A DNA stretch of 64,000 nucleotides from Fibrella arboris (GTDB lineage: Bacteria; Bacteroidota; Bacteroidia; Cytophagales; Spirosomataceae). The DNA lies in assembly GCF_041321095.1 (NCBI RefSeq), contig NZ_JBGGWE010000017.1, positions 73,302-137,301 of the forward strand, given 5' to 3'. Below, in pieces: positions 51,061 through 59,351 of the stretch; position 1 is the stretch's first letter, and each line of letters opens with the position of its first letter. The position numbers and the translations under genes are program-made. The notes under the pieces are model-generated. The model saw nothing but the letters and a program-made list of their open reading frames with translations, was not told where the DNA came from and searched no databases.

Positions 51061-53085
51061 TTAACGAACCACCGGAAAAGCAACAATGCGCAGCTTGGAA
51101 CAGCCATAAGGGATCAGCGTCAGGGTTTCCTCGTTATCAGATACCTCACCTTTGTAGAAGCCGTCGCGAGTTGAAACGGGTTGATGCGCCACCCCATCGA
51201 TGGCTTTCCAGCCTGGAATTTTGCGCCCTTTTGTGGTGATCACAACGGGTGCATTGTCGGCATTCCAGACAAAACCATACGGGTTTTTCAGCGTCACGGT
51301 CGTGTTGGCGATCGGGTCCTTTATCAGCGATTGTGGCAGGCCGAAATTCCAGTCCGCCCTGGGTTTCAGCTCAAAATACGTGCCTTCTTCTTTCAGTTCG
51401 TGTTTCGATGTGTTTGCTGGTACGTTCAGCGCATAGACCAGTGGGCCGCGTTCAACGGCCCGTGAATTCTTTGCCCAGTTGCTGGTCGTAACGGCCATGG
51501 GCAGTTGCAGCGTCAGCACATCGCCGGGTTGCCAGGTACGTTGTAATGTTACGATCTGCCCGCCTTTGTCTTTTCGTAACGGCTTGCCATTGACCAGCAG
51601 ACTCGCTTCTTTACACCAGCCCGGAATGCGCAGGTCCAGGGGAAAGGCCGTGGCTTTGGGTACGTCGATGGTGAACTGGATCTGGTCGGTGAAGGGGTAG
51701 CCCGTTTCTTCGCGGATGATAACGGACGTGCCCCCCGGTAGTCTGGCTGTCAGCGTGTTGGGGGCGTAGACCAGGGCGGCCAGGCCCTTTCCGGTGCTGT
51801 ACCAGAGGTGCGAACTGAACTTGGTCCAGCCCTGGTGCATGTTCACCGTACAGCAGGTGTAGCCGGCATACGGCCCGAACACGTTGGTCATGCCCCGGTC
51901 GAAGGGGAGTGAGAAGTCGAACACGCCGCGGCTCACTTCTACCTGATTCGCCACCTGGAAATACTGCCGGTTGTTGTAATCGTCGGTAGTTTGGGTAGGC
52001 ATGGCGTTGAAGGTCATGCGTTCGAGTGCATCCATATACGCCGGGTCACCGGTGATGGCCATGGCCTGTTCGAGCGAAAACATGGTTTCGACGATGGAAC
52101 AGAGCTCGATGCCCTGCGTAGGATCGTTGCCGTGCAGGTCTTCATCGCCCGAAAACATACCGTGGGGCAGGCCGTGGAGCAACATCAGGTCGTTCCAGCC
52201 GGTCTTCAGCGTTTGCAGGAGTTTTGGGTCACGGCTCCCCTGATACTGAATGGCGGGCAGTTTTAAACCCATGCCTACGTTTACGGCGTGACGATCCATC
52301 CAGGCCGCGCCATTCTGTTGGGCTGCTGCCTGCATCACCCAGTTGCGGCCCCCAAAATACTGGGTCCAGGGGGTGGTCTGCTGGCTGATAAGCTTACCCA
52401 GGTCAAGCAAAAAGGTATCGCCGGTCTGGTTGTAGAGCCAGTACACACTCATCAGGTTATCACCTCCCCGGGCCGTCGACCAGGCCGACCATTTGCCAAG
52501 CGGGCAGTTCTTCAGGTTGTCGTACTGATAGCGGAAGTACTTCGTCATAAACGGAATAACCCGCTTGTCGCCGGTGGCCTGGTAGTGCTGTTGCAGCACT
52601 TTCAGCATCACCATCCGTGGCCACCAGTCTTCGCCCTGATCGCAGGTGGTCATGGTCTTTCCCTCGCGTTCTGTCTTCGTAATCGGCCCGAAATAGCCTG
52701 ATTTGCGCTGCGAATTGATCGACCAGTCGATGTAGCGTTGCACTTTGTCGAGCAGCGGTTTATCGCCGATCAGGTGTGCCAGTGGAACGGCTCCATCGAG
52801 CCAGTAGGGTGTTTCTTCCCAACCATCGCCTTTACCGCCGAGCCAGCCGCTGTCGTTTTTCAGCTTCCAGTAATACTCGTCCAGATGCCCCGTGGTTCCG
52901 TCGCGCATGACCTCGAGCTGGGTACGTAACCAGCCCTGCGGCTTAATGGCACCCAGTGGTAACTCAACGTACCTGAGCGGCGCCAGCGGTGCACGGGTCG
53001 AAGCGGGAGTGCCCGGTTGCGCACTGAGGGTGCTGGAAAGCAGGAGAGAGAGAATGGCGAAGGAAAAGGCATGCATAAAGAGCAA
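51061..53085 (-). CDS. GH127-like (DUF1680) beta-L-arabinofuranosidase family protein
   Basis: A 674-residue exported enzyme. After a signal peptide (SLLLSSTLSAQ) comes the family start LRYVELPLGAIKPQGWLRTQ and an (alpha/alpha)6 barrel (HLDEYYWKLKNDSGWLGGKG; EETPYWLDGAVPLAHLIGDK). The zinc-type active site of GH127 fits GIELCSIVETMFS (Glu and Cys) and GYTCCTVNMHQGW (Cys pair). The C-terminal beta domains (FDFSLPFDRGMT, then RIPGWCKEASLLVNG) are complete. By family it acts on terminal beta-L-arabinofuranose of plant glycans. The DUF4965 gene behind it probably shares the operon. Confidence 0.87.
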   Translation of the reverse strand: MLFMHAFSFAILSLLLSSTLSAQPGTPASTRAPLAPLRYVELPLGAIKPQGWLRTQLEVMRDGTTGHLDEYYWKLKNDSGWLGGKGDGWEETPYWLDGAVPLAHLIGDKPLLDKVQRYIDWSINSQRKSGYFGPITKTEREGKTMTTCDQGEDWWPRMVMLKVLQQHYQATGDKRVIPFMTKYFRYQYDNLKNCPLGKWSAWSTARGGDNLMSVYWLYNQTGDTFLLDLGKLISQQTTPWTQYFGGRNWVMQAAAQQNGAAWMDRHAVNVGMGLKLPAIQYQGSRDPKLLQTLKTGWNDLMLLHGLPHGMFSGDEDLHGNDPTQGIELCSIVETMFSLEQAMAITGDPAYMDALERMTFNAMPTQTTDDYNNRQYFQVANQVEVSRGVFDFSLPFDRGMTNVFGPYAGYTCCTVNMHQGWTKFSSHLWYSTGKGLAALVYAPNTLTARLPGGTSVIIREETGYPFTDQIQFTIDVPKATAFPLDLRIPGWCKEASLLVNGKPLRKDKGGQIVTLQRTWQPGDVLTLQLPMAVTTSNWAKNSRAVERGPLVYALNVPANTSKHELKEEGTYFELKPRADWNFGLPQSLIKDPIANTTVTLKNPYGFVWNADNAPVVITTKGRKIPGWKAIDGVAHQPVSTRDGFYKGEVSDNEETLTLIPYGCSKLRIVAFPVVR

Positions 53086-53106
53086 AGGTTGTGTAATGGG
53101 GGCTTT

Positions 53107-53214
53107 TTGCTGCTATGTGTGAGTTTCGCGCCGCGATCCCCGACTAGGCCGGTTCGACGCGGCGATCCTCGGCAGGCTCAGGGCCTACAGCGCGAAGCTC
53201 ACCCATAGCAGCAA
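53107..53214. repeat. 108-base hairpin
   Basis: 24-base arms (53107-53130 and 53191-53214) with two mismatches. The loop has further pairing (CCGCGATCC / GGCGATCC). The inner sequence CGCGAAGC and AGGGC recalls the CGAAGGGC family at 16585, 54736 and 59168. It lies 21 bases upstream of the GH127-like start, so it is in its leader or separates it from the gene behind. The rest of 53086-53336 has no gene. Confidence 0.8.
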
Positions 53215-53336
53215 TGCGTTACAGTGCGAAAGTAACCGACCAATCTACCTTACTAGGTACGTCTGATTCCACAAAGACACAACTTTGTCAGATTATACTT
53301 TTATCATATTTGCTCAAAGAACGTACCCAGAAAGGA

Positions 53337-54611
53337 TCAGAACTGCTCGTGGATGGTTTTCAACAGATCGCCCGTTCGGCGGCGCATCTCACCCACCGGT
53401 TGCGTGAAGTTGTTGTGCATGATGCTGAAATATAACAGCTTACCGCGCTGCGTGAGTATGTATCCACTCAGGTTATACACGCCCGTCATGGACCCTGACT
53501 TGGCAAATACATACGGCGTATCGCCCGACTTGATCGTCCGCAACGTACCTGACTGACCGGCGGCGGGCAAGAGCGTAAACAAGCGTTCCTGCGGCACTAG
53601 CGCTTTTATCTTCTTAAGCAGCCCGATCAGCACGTTGGGGGTGAATGCATTGTAGCGCGACAAGCCCGACCCATCGACCCACCGAGCGCTATTGACCGGG
53701 TTGTGCAAACTATCGGCCACACGGCGTAACTCCAGCGTTGGCGACAGCATGGCGGCGTTGCGTTCGGCCGAGGCCATAAACAGCACCTGCTCGGCAAACT
53801 GGTTGTCGCTCACGTGCAGCATCCGTTTATAGAGCGAATCGGTTGGAAAACCGCGCACCAGTCTGGCGTCGGTGGGAACAGGCATTTGCACCATGCCAAC
53901 GCTCCGGTGAAGTGTGTCGGCCAGCAATTGAGCAGCAAGGGTCGGTGACCATCGAAATGGAACATCCTGACGAATAGCCTTACCGGTGGCGGGTCGCATA
54001 AACTGGTTGCTGAACTCGTTCCGGCGCACGCTGTTTCCTGCGCCCGACACCCGAGCACTGTCAGCAAAGCGACGAGGACTAACTGCGTACGACGGTGCTG
54101 TGGTGAACCGAGCCACATTGCCAAAAAGTGGGAGTGAAGCTAATTCGGGCGAATAGTCGTCGTTGTAATCGTCCCAGGCCCAGCCTGGGCCAAACCGGGG
54201 ACCGTTGTAGTTCGACGCGGAGAAAAAGAGTTGCTCGGGTCGTTTTCGCAGAAAAGCCAGCAGCGTGGTATCAGGCAAATCGGGATGCAAGGCCAGTGGA
54301 TTGCCGGTTCCCCAGAAAATCAGCGAGTCGGCCTGATTGACACCTTTACGGATAACGTACCGGAAAGCGGGCAGCGAGTCGTGCAGGGTGAGCAGACCGG
54401 CGTAAAAGCTGAACAGTTTTGTGTTCGACGCCGGCGTGAATGGCTTATCAGCGTTATGCGCGATCACCGTTTTCTGCTTCACCGGATCATAGAGCGCTAC
54501 CCCCGTAAAATGGTCGGAATAGAGGGCATTTGTCCGTAAATCACGGCTAATCCGCCGGGCGGGCGAACAACCAACAACGACCAGCAGAACCAGCCAAACA
54601 TAGAATTTCAT
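53337..54611 (-). CDS. dacB: D-alanyl-D-alanine carboxypeptidase/endopeptidase (PBP4, peptidase S13), lipoprotein
   Basis: A 424-residue penicillin-binding protein. ATG at 54611 gives a lipoprotein signal (VWLVLLVVVGCSPARR); an upstream in-frame extension has no family character. SxxK is in TPASNTKLF, the SxN motif in HVSDNQFAEQ, and KSG in VFAKSGSMTGVYN. Family S13 enzymes remodel peptidoglycan by removing terminal D-Ala or cutting cross-links. It stands alone between two long hairpins. Confidence 0.9.
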   Translation of the reverse strand: MKFYVWLVLLVVVGCSPARRISRDLRTNALYSDHFTGVALYDPVKQKTVIAHNADKPFTPASNTKLFSFYAGLLTLHDSLPAFRYVIRKGVNQADSLIFWGTGNPLALHPDLPDTTLLAFLRKRPEQLFFSASNYNGPRFGPGWAWDDYNDDYSPELASLPLFGNVARFTTAPSYAVSPRRFADSARVSGAGNSVRRNEFSNQFMRPATGKAIRQDVPFRWSPTLAAQLLADTLHRSVGMVQMPVPTDARLVRGFPTDSLYKRMLHVSDNQFAEQVLFMASAERNAAMLSPTLELRRVADSLHNPVNSARWVDGSGLSRYNAFTPNVLIGLLKKIKALVPQERLFTLLPAAGQSGTLRTIKSGDTPYVFAKSGSMTGVYNLSGYILTQRGKLLYFSIMHNNFTQPVGEMRRRTGDLLKTIHEQF

Positions 54612-54735
54612 AGCCAACGTGGATAGCCAGCGATAAGGCACTGACGTAACAAACCCAAAGCTATGCACCAATTCCGGTAATCGAGTAAGCTCGCGGAAGC
54701 AGAATTCAGGCACGTTGCTGATGCGTTTTATGGCT

Positions 54736-54796
54736 CACGTGATTGTGCTGCTTCGCTAGTCGAAGGGCACGACTAGCGAAGCAGCACAATCACGTG
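54736..54796. repeat. Perfect hairpin of the CGAAGGGC family
   Basis: 27-base perfect arms (54736-54762 and 54770-54796) with the 7-base loop AAGGGCA. The arm ends GCTGCTTCGCTAGTCG. It shares GCTTCGC and CGAAGGGC with the hairpins at 16585 and 59168. It lies between two leftward genes. Confidence 0.92.
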
Positions 54797-54839
54797 AATA
54801 ACTCACATTAACGCGAAGCACGTCAAAGCTGCACCGCTC

Positions 54840-55364
54840 TTAAGCCGACACGTTCAGGTGTTGATTGACGGCTGCCAGCAACTCCTCGGGCCTTTGGGTG
54901 CCAATTACCAATCGACTGCCATCTGTCTTCTGTACTAAAAGCCCAATGCTCCCTTTCGCGTTGTAGACAGTTCCATACTCGGCCGTGAATCGAATGCCGT
55001 AGCCAACGAAACCATAGTTGATGATCTGAACATACTTGACCTCATGCCACTTAACCGACGTGTGCCAGATAGGAAAGTACCTCAGCTGAATCCCTTCGGT
55101 AGTTACGTCAGTGGTCAGTGAACAGGCCAGCACAACACCGATTGTTGTCAGGGGAAACAAGGCTATAAACAATAACTCAGTATTGGTAGCGGGTTTGTCG
55201 CCGATGGGATGTCCCAAACCAACTTGTGCGACAAGCGCCCAGGCACCCCCCCCAACAAAAACGGCTAATAGCAACAGGAGCCACCATTGGTTCATCCGTT
55301 GTACTTCTTTATACGGGCTCATAGCAAGTATAGCAAGTTGGGTACGTTCTACAGGCTTACTCAT
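54840..55364 (-). CDS. Small membrane protein (DUF6141-like)
   Basis: A 174-residue protein with two membrane helices (about 25-48, WWLLLLLAVFVGGGAWALV; about 60-82, LLFIALFPLTTIGVVLACSL) and a C-terminal PH-like beta domain (IQLRYFPIWHTSVKWHEVKY, GIRFTAEYGTVYNAKG, GLLVQKTDGSRLVIGTQ). It resembles DUF6141 proteins. ATG at 55364 is chosen because it overlaps the stop of the upstream small gene (ATGAGTAA), a translational-coupling layout; ATG at 55322 is an alternative. Function unknown. Confidence 0.75.
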   Translation of the reverse strand: MSKPVERTQLAILAMSPYKEVQRMNQWWLLLLLAVFVGGGAWALVAQVGLGHPIGDKPATNTELLFIALFPLTTIGVVLACSLTTDVTTEGIQLRYFPIWHTSVKWHEVKYVQIINYGFVGYGIRFTAEYGTVYNAKGSIGLLVQKTDGSRLVIGTQRPEELLAAVNQHLNVSA

Positions 55365-55552
55365 CCACCCGTTCAGGACGCCAGGTTGAGAAAGCAACGA
55401 TGTACAGTGCCAGGATAACGCCTACGCCGGGAAGGAAAGCGATCAGGCTCAGCCACGGATTCTGACCCGACTTTTTGACGATTGTCCACAGCGGAAAAAC
55501 GGGCAGTAAGGAAATAAATAGGCACCATCCAATGGTCGCAAGCCTGTTTCAT
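55357..55552 (-). pseudogene. 64-residue membrane protein gene with a start-proximal frameshift
   Basis: The minus strand encodes a clear two-helix membrane protein (WCLFISLLPVFPLWTIVKK, then PWLSLIAFLPGVGVILALYI and a tail VAFSTWRPERVDE) of the kind often found near small envelope proteins. No start codon is available in this frame, but ATG at 55552 is in another frame; removing one A of ATGAAAC makes MNRLATIGWCLF and a full 64-residue protein. So one extra base in an A-run breaks the start. It could be a sequencing error. Its stop overlaps the start of the next gene. Confidence 0.6.
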
Positions 55553-55590
55553 GACAAACTTATTTGACGATGACTTCAGCATGAATAATT

Positions 55591-57063
55591 TCACTTAAGT
55601 GACTTATTTATCACAATCGCCCAAAGGCCGTTGCCGTAGCTAGCCGACAATGTCGTAAAACCTTCCTTGTCGTATGCAGTGAATTTTTCCATTGGGAATT
55701 GACTACCAGTAGCATAGCTTTGCTTGAACGTATTACCGTTTCGGTCTGAGTACTGAGACATGACAAGAAGCCACTTGCCATTTAAATATTTTAGCAGGGT
55801 GATATAATAATTCTTCTCCCAATACTTTTTGATGGCAGTCGACGGGAACTCAGTATACCAACTATACGTCTGTTCTGTTATTGGAGCGTAGTTCTTAGGC
55901 TTTGTCATTACCACAACCCACTCGCCATCTGGACTGGCAGCCGCATAGGTTATTCGATACCCAGTAGACCATTTTTCCTTAATCTTGTCTTCTGGAAAGT
56001 AGGACTGCTTCAGGTAGGTCTGGCTAATAGCGTCATCGCCGTAGTTAGTCATCACCAGATGCCATTGGCCGTTTAGATAATCAATACTGGAAATGATGGT
56101 GCCAGGTGTTGCCTTCCAGCTTTCTTTAATGTAGGCTTCCGGAAAACCGGATTGGGCTACGTATCCTTGCCCGTCTCCTTCTAAATCAATCAAAAAGGAA
56201 TAATAGGTATTGTCGGCGAAGCAGATTGCCCGGCATGCTAAAGCATCATCCCACGAGGCTTTAAAATCTGGTTTGGTGTTACTTAGAATGAGGTAATTGT
56301 TGTCGAACTGATCCGTACTTTGTTTATTAACTGACGTTGCTTTAACAGGAGACGCAGCGACTAGTGGCGCTGGTGTTGTCGAAATTGACTTACAATATGC
56401 TCCCGCCCCTTTGTCACAGTACTGCCCTAAAAACACGTAATTTTCAGCAAAGTAGTCTCTCAATGAAGAACTACCTGGTTTACGTCTGTAATTTCCCATT
56501 ACTTCTTTACCAGGTTTAACAACATAAGAATCATCGATGTATTCGTACACTTGCCTTCCACTAAAATAGTGTTTTCGATAGGCTCTTATATATACATTAT
56601 GATCTGTATTGTTAATATATCCTTCAACTGGAATACTATTAATATTGGTCTTGGTTCGTAGTGTTTCTCCAACTTTAACTCCGTATCCATTTATAAAATT
56701 AATAACATCATATTTAACAGATTCCCATTCGATGGTCGGTAATGAAAACTCTTTCCTTACCAAACAATCACATTTTTTGAATTGGGCGTAAACTAAATCT
56801 TGATTGGACTTTAACTGGTCCATTGTCAGTTGTCGGTGATAGTCTTGTTCCATCCATTCGTTAAAATAGCCGACTACCGGCAATCCGTCTCTAGTTCTTA
56901 CACCAAATCCGCTAATACGGCCATTTTTAAATTCACCTTCATAGATTGCATCTCCCCATTGCATTTTGCCCAAACCATTTTGGCAATCGCCTGAAATACA
57001 TGTTTGTGCAAGACTGTCAAATGCCGGTAGTATCAGAAACGAAAGCAAGAAAATCAATTTCAT
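55591..57063 (-). CDS. Secreted MORN-repeat protein with repeated DUF7477-like domain
   Basis: A 490-residue protein with a signal peptide (MKLIFLLSFLILPAFDSLAQ) from the ATG at 57063. Residues about 22-65 hold MORN-like repeats (GLGKMQWGDAIYEGEFKNGR). The C-terminal 220 residues have repeated W..GY.IT....GEW.VVM units (SIDYLNGQWHLVMT; AAASPDGEWVVVMT; LKYLNGKWLLVMSQ; YGNGLWAIVI), as in the DUF7477 family found in some kinases and bacterial secreted proteins. The gene is AT-rich and lacks the GGTACGT word that fills its surroundings, a sign of recent transfer. Function unknown. Confidence 0.7.
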   Translation of the reverse strand: MKLIFLLSFLILPAFDSLAQTCISGDCQNGLGKMQWGDAIYEGEFKNGRISGFGVRTRDGLPVVGYFNEWMEQDYHRQLTMDQLKSNQDLVYAQFKKCDCLVRKEFSLPTIEWESVKYDVINFINGYGVKVGETLRTKTNINSIPVEGYINNTDHNVYIRAYRKHYFSGRQVYEYIDDSYVVKPGKEVMGNYRRKPGSSSLRDYFAENYVFLGQYCDKGAGAYCKSISTTPAPLVAASPVKATSVNKQSTDQFDNNYLILSNTKPDFKASWDDALACRAICFADNTYYSFLIDLEGDGQGYVAQSGFPEAYIKESWKATPGTIISSIDYLNGQWHLVMTNYGDDAISQTYLKQSYFPEDKIKEKWSTGYRITYAAASPDGEWVVVMTKPKNYAPITEQTYSWYTEFPSTAIKKYWEKNYYITLLKYLNGKWLLVMSQYSDRNGNTFKQSYATGSQFPMEKFTAYDKEGFTTLSASYGNGLWAIVINKSLK

Positions 57064-57357
57064 ATTTTTTGAAAATTGTCTGTCATGAACTGATTTCGAT
57101 AGCATATGATGACAATAAGACGCGCTTGACTTGTAATCATAAGCATTTTCGATTGCTGGTACAAACGCAGACAGAGTGAGGTCGATGAATTGATTAAACG
57201 TACCTCATACCGTCAGGTAGTCATCGAATAGCCAGGGTAATAAGTGTCTATCCGTTGCTCAAGGGATGGGTAAAGTGGAAGAAAGGCAGTATGTTGCAGT
57301 AGAGGGCCGTATGGCTGCCAAGTTCCGTATTGGGCTGCTTCATCGATCACTTATCAC

Positions 57358-59115
57358 ATGCCTATGTCTACTGTTTACAGAACGCTGCTTGTTTATCTGC
57401 TGGCTGGTGCTGGCGTTGCGTCAGTATATGCCCAGCCTGTGCCGATTAATGAGTTGTACCGGCAAACCAGCGAGGTGCATCATCTGATGACGCAGTACAA
57501 CGCCGACCGGGGGAGCCTGAATCGGTTTTACGTCATTGCCAACTCGCCCGAACGGCGCGAACGATTGCAGCGCCACACCACCGAAACGCTGCAACAGCTT
57601 CAGAAACTGGATTTCGATCGGCTGCCGGTCGATAGTCAGGTCGATTACCTGCTGTTTCGGCGGAGCCTGGAGGTTGACCTGCGGGAGTTGCAGACCGAAG
57701 CGGCCGAAATGGCCAAAACACAGGCATGGTTCCCCTTCGCCGAGCCGATCTACGCGCTCGAAAAAGTCAGGCGGCGGGGCGCGTCGCTAAACGGCGAGGT
57801 GGTGGCAGTCGACTTTGCGCGGCTAAGTCGCGAGGTGGCGGAGGCGTTGAAGACCATGCAGACAACCGAGAAAGTTGATCCGGTGCTGGCGCAGCGGGCC
57901 GAAGACACGGCCAACGGGCTGAAATCGGCGCTGAAAAGCGTGTTCGAGTTCTACAACGAGTACGACCCACTCTTTACCTGGTGGGTGCCCGAGCCCTACC
58001 GTAAACTGGATGCCCAACTGACCGAGTACGCCGCCTTCTTCGGCAAGAAGGCCAAAGCCGCCCAGCCCGCCGTAGATGAGAGCGGCATTGCGGGCACGGC
58101 CGTCGGGCGCGATGAACTGGTGCGGCAGCTTGAGTTCGAGATGATCGCCTATACGCCCGAAGAACTGATCGACATTGCCAACCGCGAGTTTGCCTGGTGC
58201 GACCGCGAACTGCTGAAAGCCTCGCGCGAGATGGGTTTTGGTGACAACTGGAAAGCAGCGCAGGAGAAAGTAAAGAACAGCACGGTGCCCGTGGGTAAGC
58301 AACCCGAGCTGATCCTCCGCCTTTACAACGAATCAGTGGCGTTTTTGAAAGCGAAAGACCTGATCACCATTCCGCCTATTGCCGAAGAAACCTGGCGCAT
58401 GACCATGATGTCGGCCGAGCGGCAGAAGATGAGCCCGTTCTTTCTGGGTGGCGAAACCATTCTTATTTCGTACCCGACGCCCAGCATGTCGCAGGAAGAC
58501 AAGCTGATGAGTATGCGGGGCAACAATCCGCATTTTTCGCGGGCCACGGTGCACCACGAACTCATTGCCGGGCACCATTTGCAGGGATTCATGAACAACC
58601 GCTACAAAACGTACCGCCGGTTCCGCACGCCGTTCTGGACGGAAGGGTGGTCGCTCTACTGGGAAATGATCCTGTGGGATATGAACTTCCCGCAGTCGCC
58701 CGAAGACCGGATCGGGATGCTGTTCTGGCGGATGCACCGTTGCGCCCGCATCATTTTCTCGCTCAACTACCACCTCGGCAAGTGGAAGCCCCAGCAATGC
58801 ATCGACTTCCTGGTCGACCGCGTTGGGCACGAGCGGGCCAACGCCGAGGGCGAGGTACGTCGGTCGTTTGTGGGTGGGTATGAACCGCTCTATCAACTGG
58901 CCTACATGACGGGTGGTTTCCAGTTCTACGCCCTGAAGAGAGAGCTGGTCGACAGTGGTAAGATGACCTACAAGCAGTTCCACGACACCATCATGCAGGA
59001 AAACGCCATGCCCGTCGATATGATCCGCGCCATCCTGACCAACCAGAAGCTCTCCCGCAATTACAAACCCACCTGGCGCTTCTACGCGCCGTTAACGGCC
59101 GCATCAGCGAAGTAG
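57358..59115 (+). CDS. DUF885-family secreted zinc-peptidase-like protein
   Basis: A 585-residue protein with signal peptide (LLVYLLAGAGVASVYAQ). The DUF885 core has VHHELIAGHHLQGFM, a zinc-peptidase-like HExxxGH motif, then FWTEGWSLYWEMI with the third ligand (Glu), and GGFQFYALKRELVDSG near the end. The N-terminal half is helical. By family it is probably a metallopeptidase; the substrate is unknown. The start may be ATG at 57358 or at 57364. It is preceded by about 250 bases (57106-57357) with no other gene. Confidence 0.82.
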   Translation: MPMSTVYRTLLVYLLAGAGVASVYAQPVPINELYRQTSEVHHLMTQYNADRGSLNRFYVIANSPERRERLQRHTTETLQQLQKLDFDRLPVDSQVDYLLFRRSLEVDLRELQTEAAEMAKTQAWFPFAEPIYALEKVRRRGASLNGEVVAVDFARLSREVAEALKTMQTTEKVDPVLAQRAEDTANGLKSALKSVFEFYNEYDPLFTWWVPEPYRKLDAQLTEYAAFFGKKAKAAQPAVDESGIAGTAVGRDELVRQLEFEMIAYTPEELIDIANREFAWCDRELLKASREMGFGDNWKAAQEKVKNSTVPVGKQPELILRLYNESVAFLKAKDLITIPPIAEETWRMTMMSAERQKMSPFFLGGETILISYPTPSMSQEDKLMSMRGNNPHFSRATVHHELIAGHHLQGFMNNRYKTYRRFRTPFWTEGWSLYWEMILWDMNFPQSPEDRIGMLFWRMHRCARIIFSLNYHLGKWKPQQCIDFLVDRVGHERANAEGEVRRSFVGGYEPLYQLAYMTGGFQFYALKRELVDSGKMTYKQFHDTIMQENAMPVDMIRAILTNQKLSRNYKPTWRFYAPLTAASAK

Positions 59116-59167
59116 TGCCGGGTACGTTGGTGGTTGCTTCGCGCTGGTGTGTATTGCTGTCGCATAT

Positions 59168-59232
59168 TGCTTTCGCTTAGTTGCTTCGCATGCGGGCCCT
59201 TCGACCGCACGCGAAGCAACTAAGCGGAAGCA
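59168..59232. repeat. Hairpin of the CGAAGGGC family
   Basis: 22-base arms (59168-59189 and 59211-59232), one mismatch. The arm has CTTAGTTGCTTCGC; the loop has GGGCCCTTCG, the complement of CGAAGGGC. It lies 53 bases after the DUF885 stop. Confidence 0.88.
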
Positions 59233-59293
59233 TAGAATTTACGTCATTGATATGGTCACGGTCGGATCGCTAGGTTGTGCGAAAACTTTTATT

Positions 59294-59312
59294 AACTTTG
59301 CAATGCAAAGTT
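59294..59312. promoter_or_regulatory. Perfect palindrome at the DoxX-like gene promoter
   Basis: AACTTTGCAATGCAAAGTT is a perfect 19-base palindrome, 40 bases before the start of the DoxX-like gene. Its left half overlaps TAACTTTG (59293-59300), which matches the TAnnTTTG promoter box. Position and symmetry fit a repressor operator. A possible TTG box is 15 bases upstream, closer than usual. Confidence 0.5.
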
Positions 59313-59351
59313 CTCTGTATTGCAAAAATAATAAGGGTAACTGACCTGCTT

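Noticed and set aside
52001..52701. Open frames on the plus strand across the GH127-like and DUF4965 genes
   Set aside because: They are shadows of GC-rich minus-strand genes with no domain or start signal; the same applies to most overlapping frames in 13-62 kb.
55373..55594. A 73-codon frame (MKLFMLKSSSNKF...) on the minus strand
   Set aside because: Its translation is rich in Arg/Ser without a fold, whereas the overlapping frame gives a clear membrane protein; see the feature at 55357.
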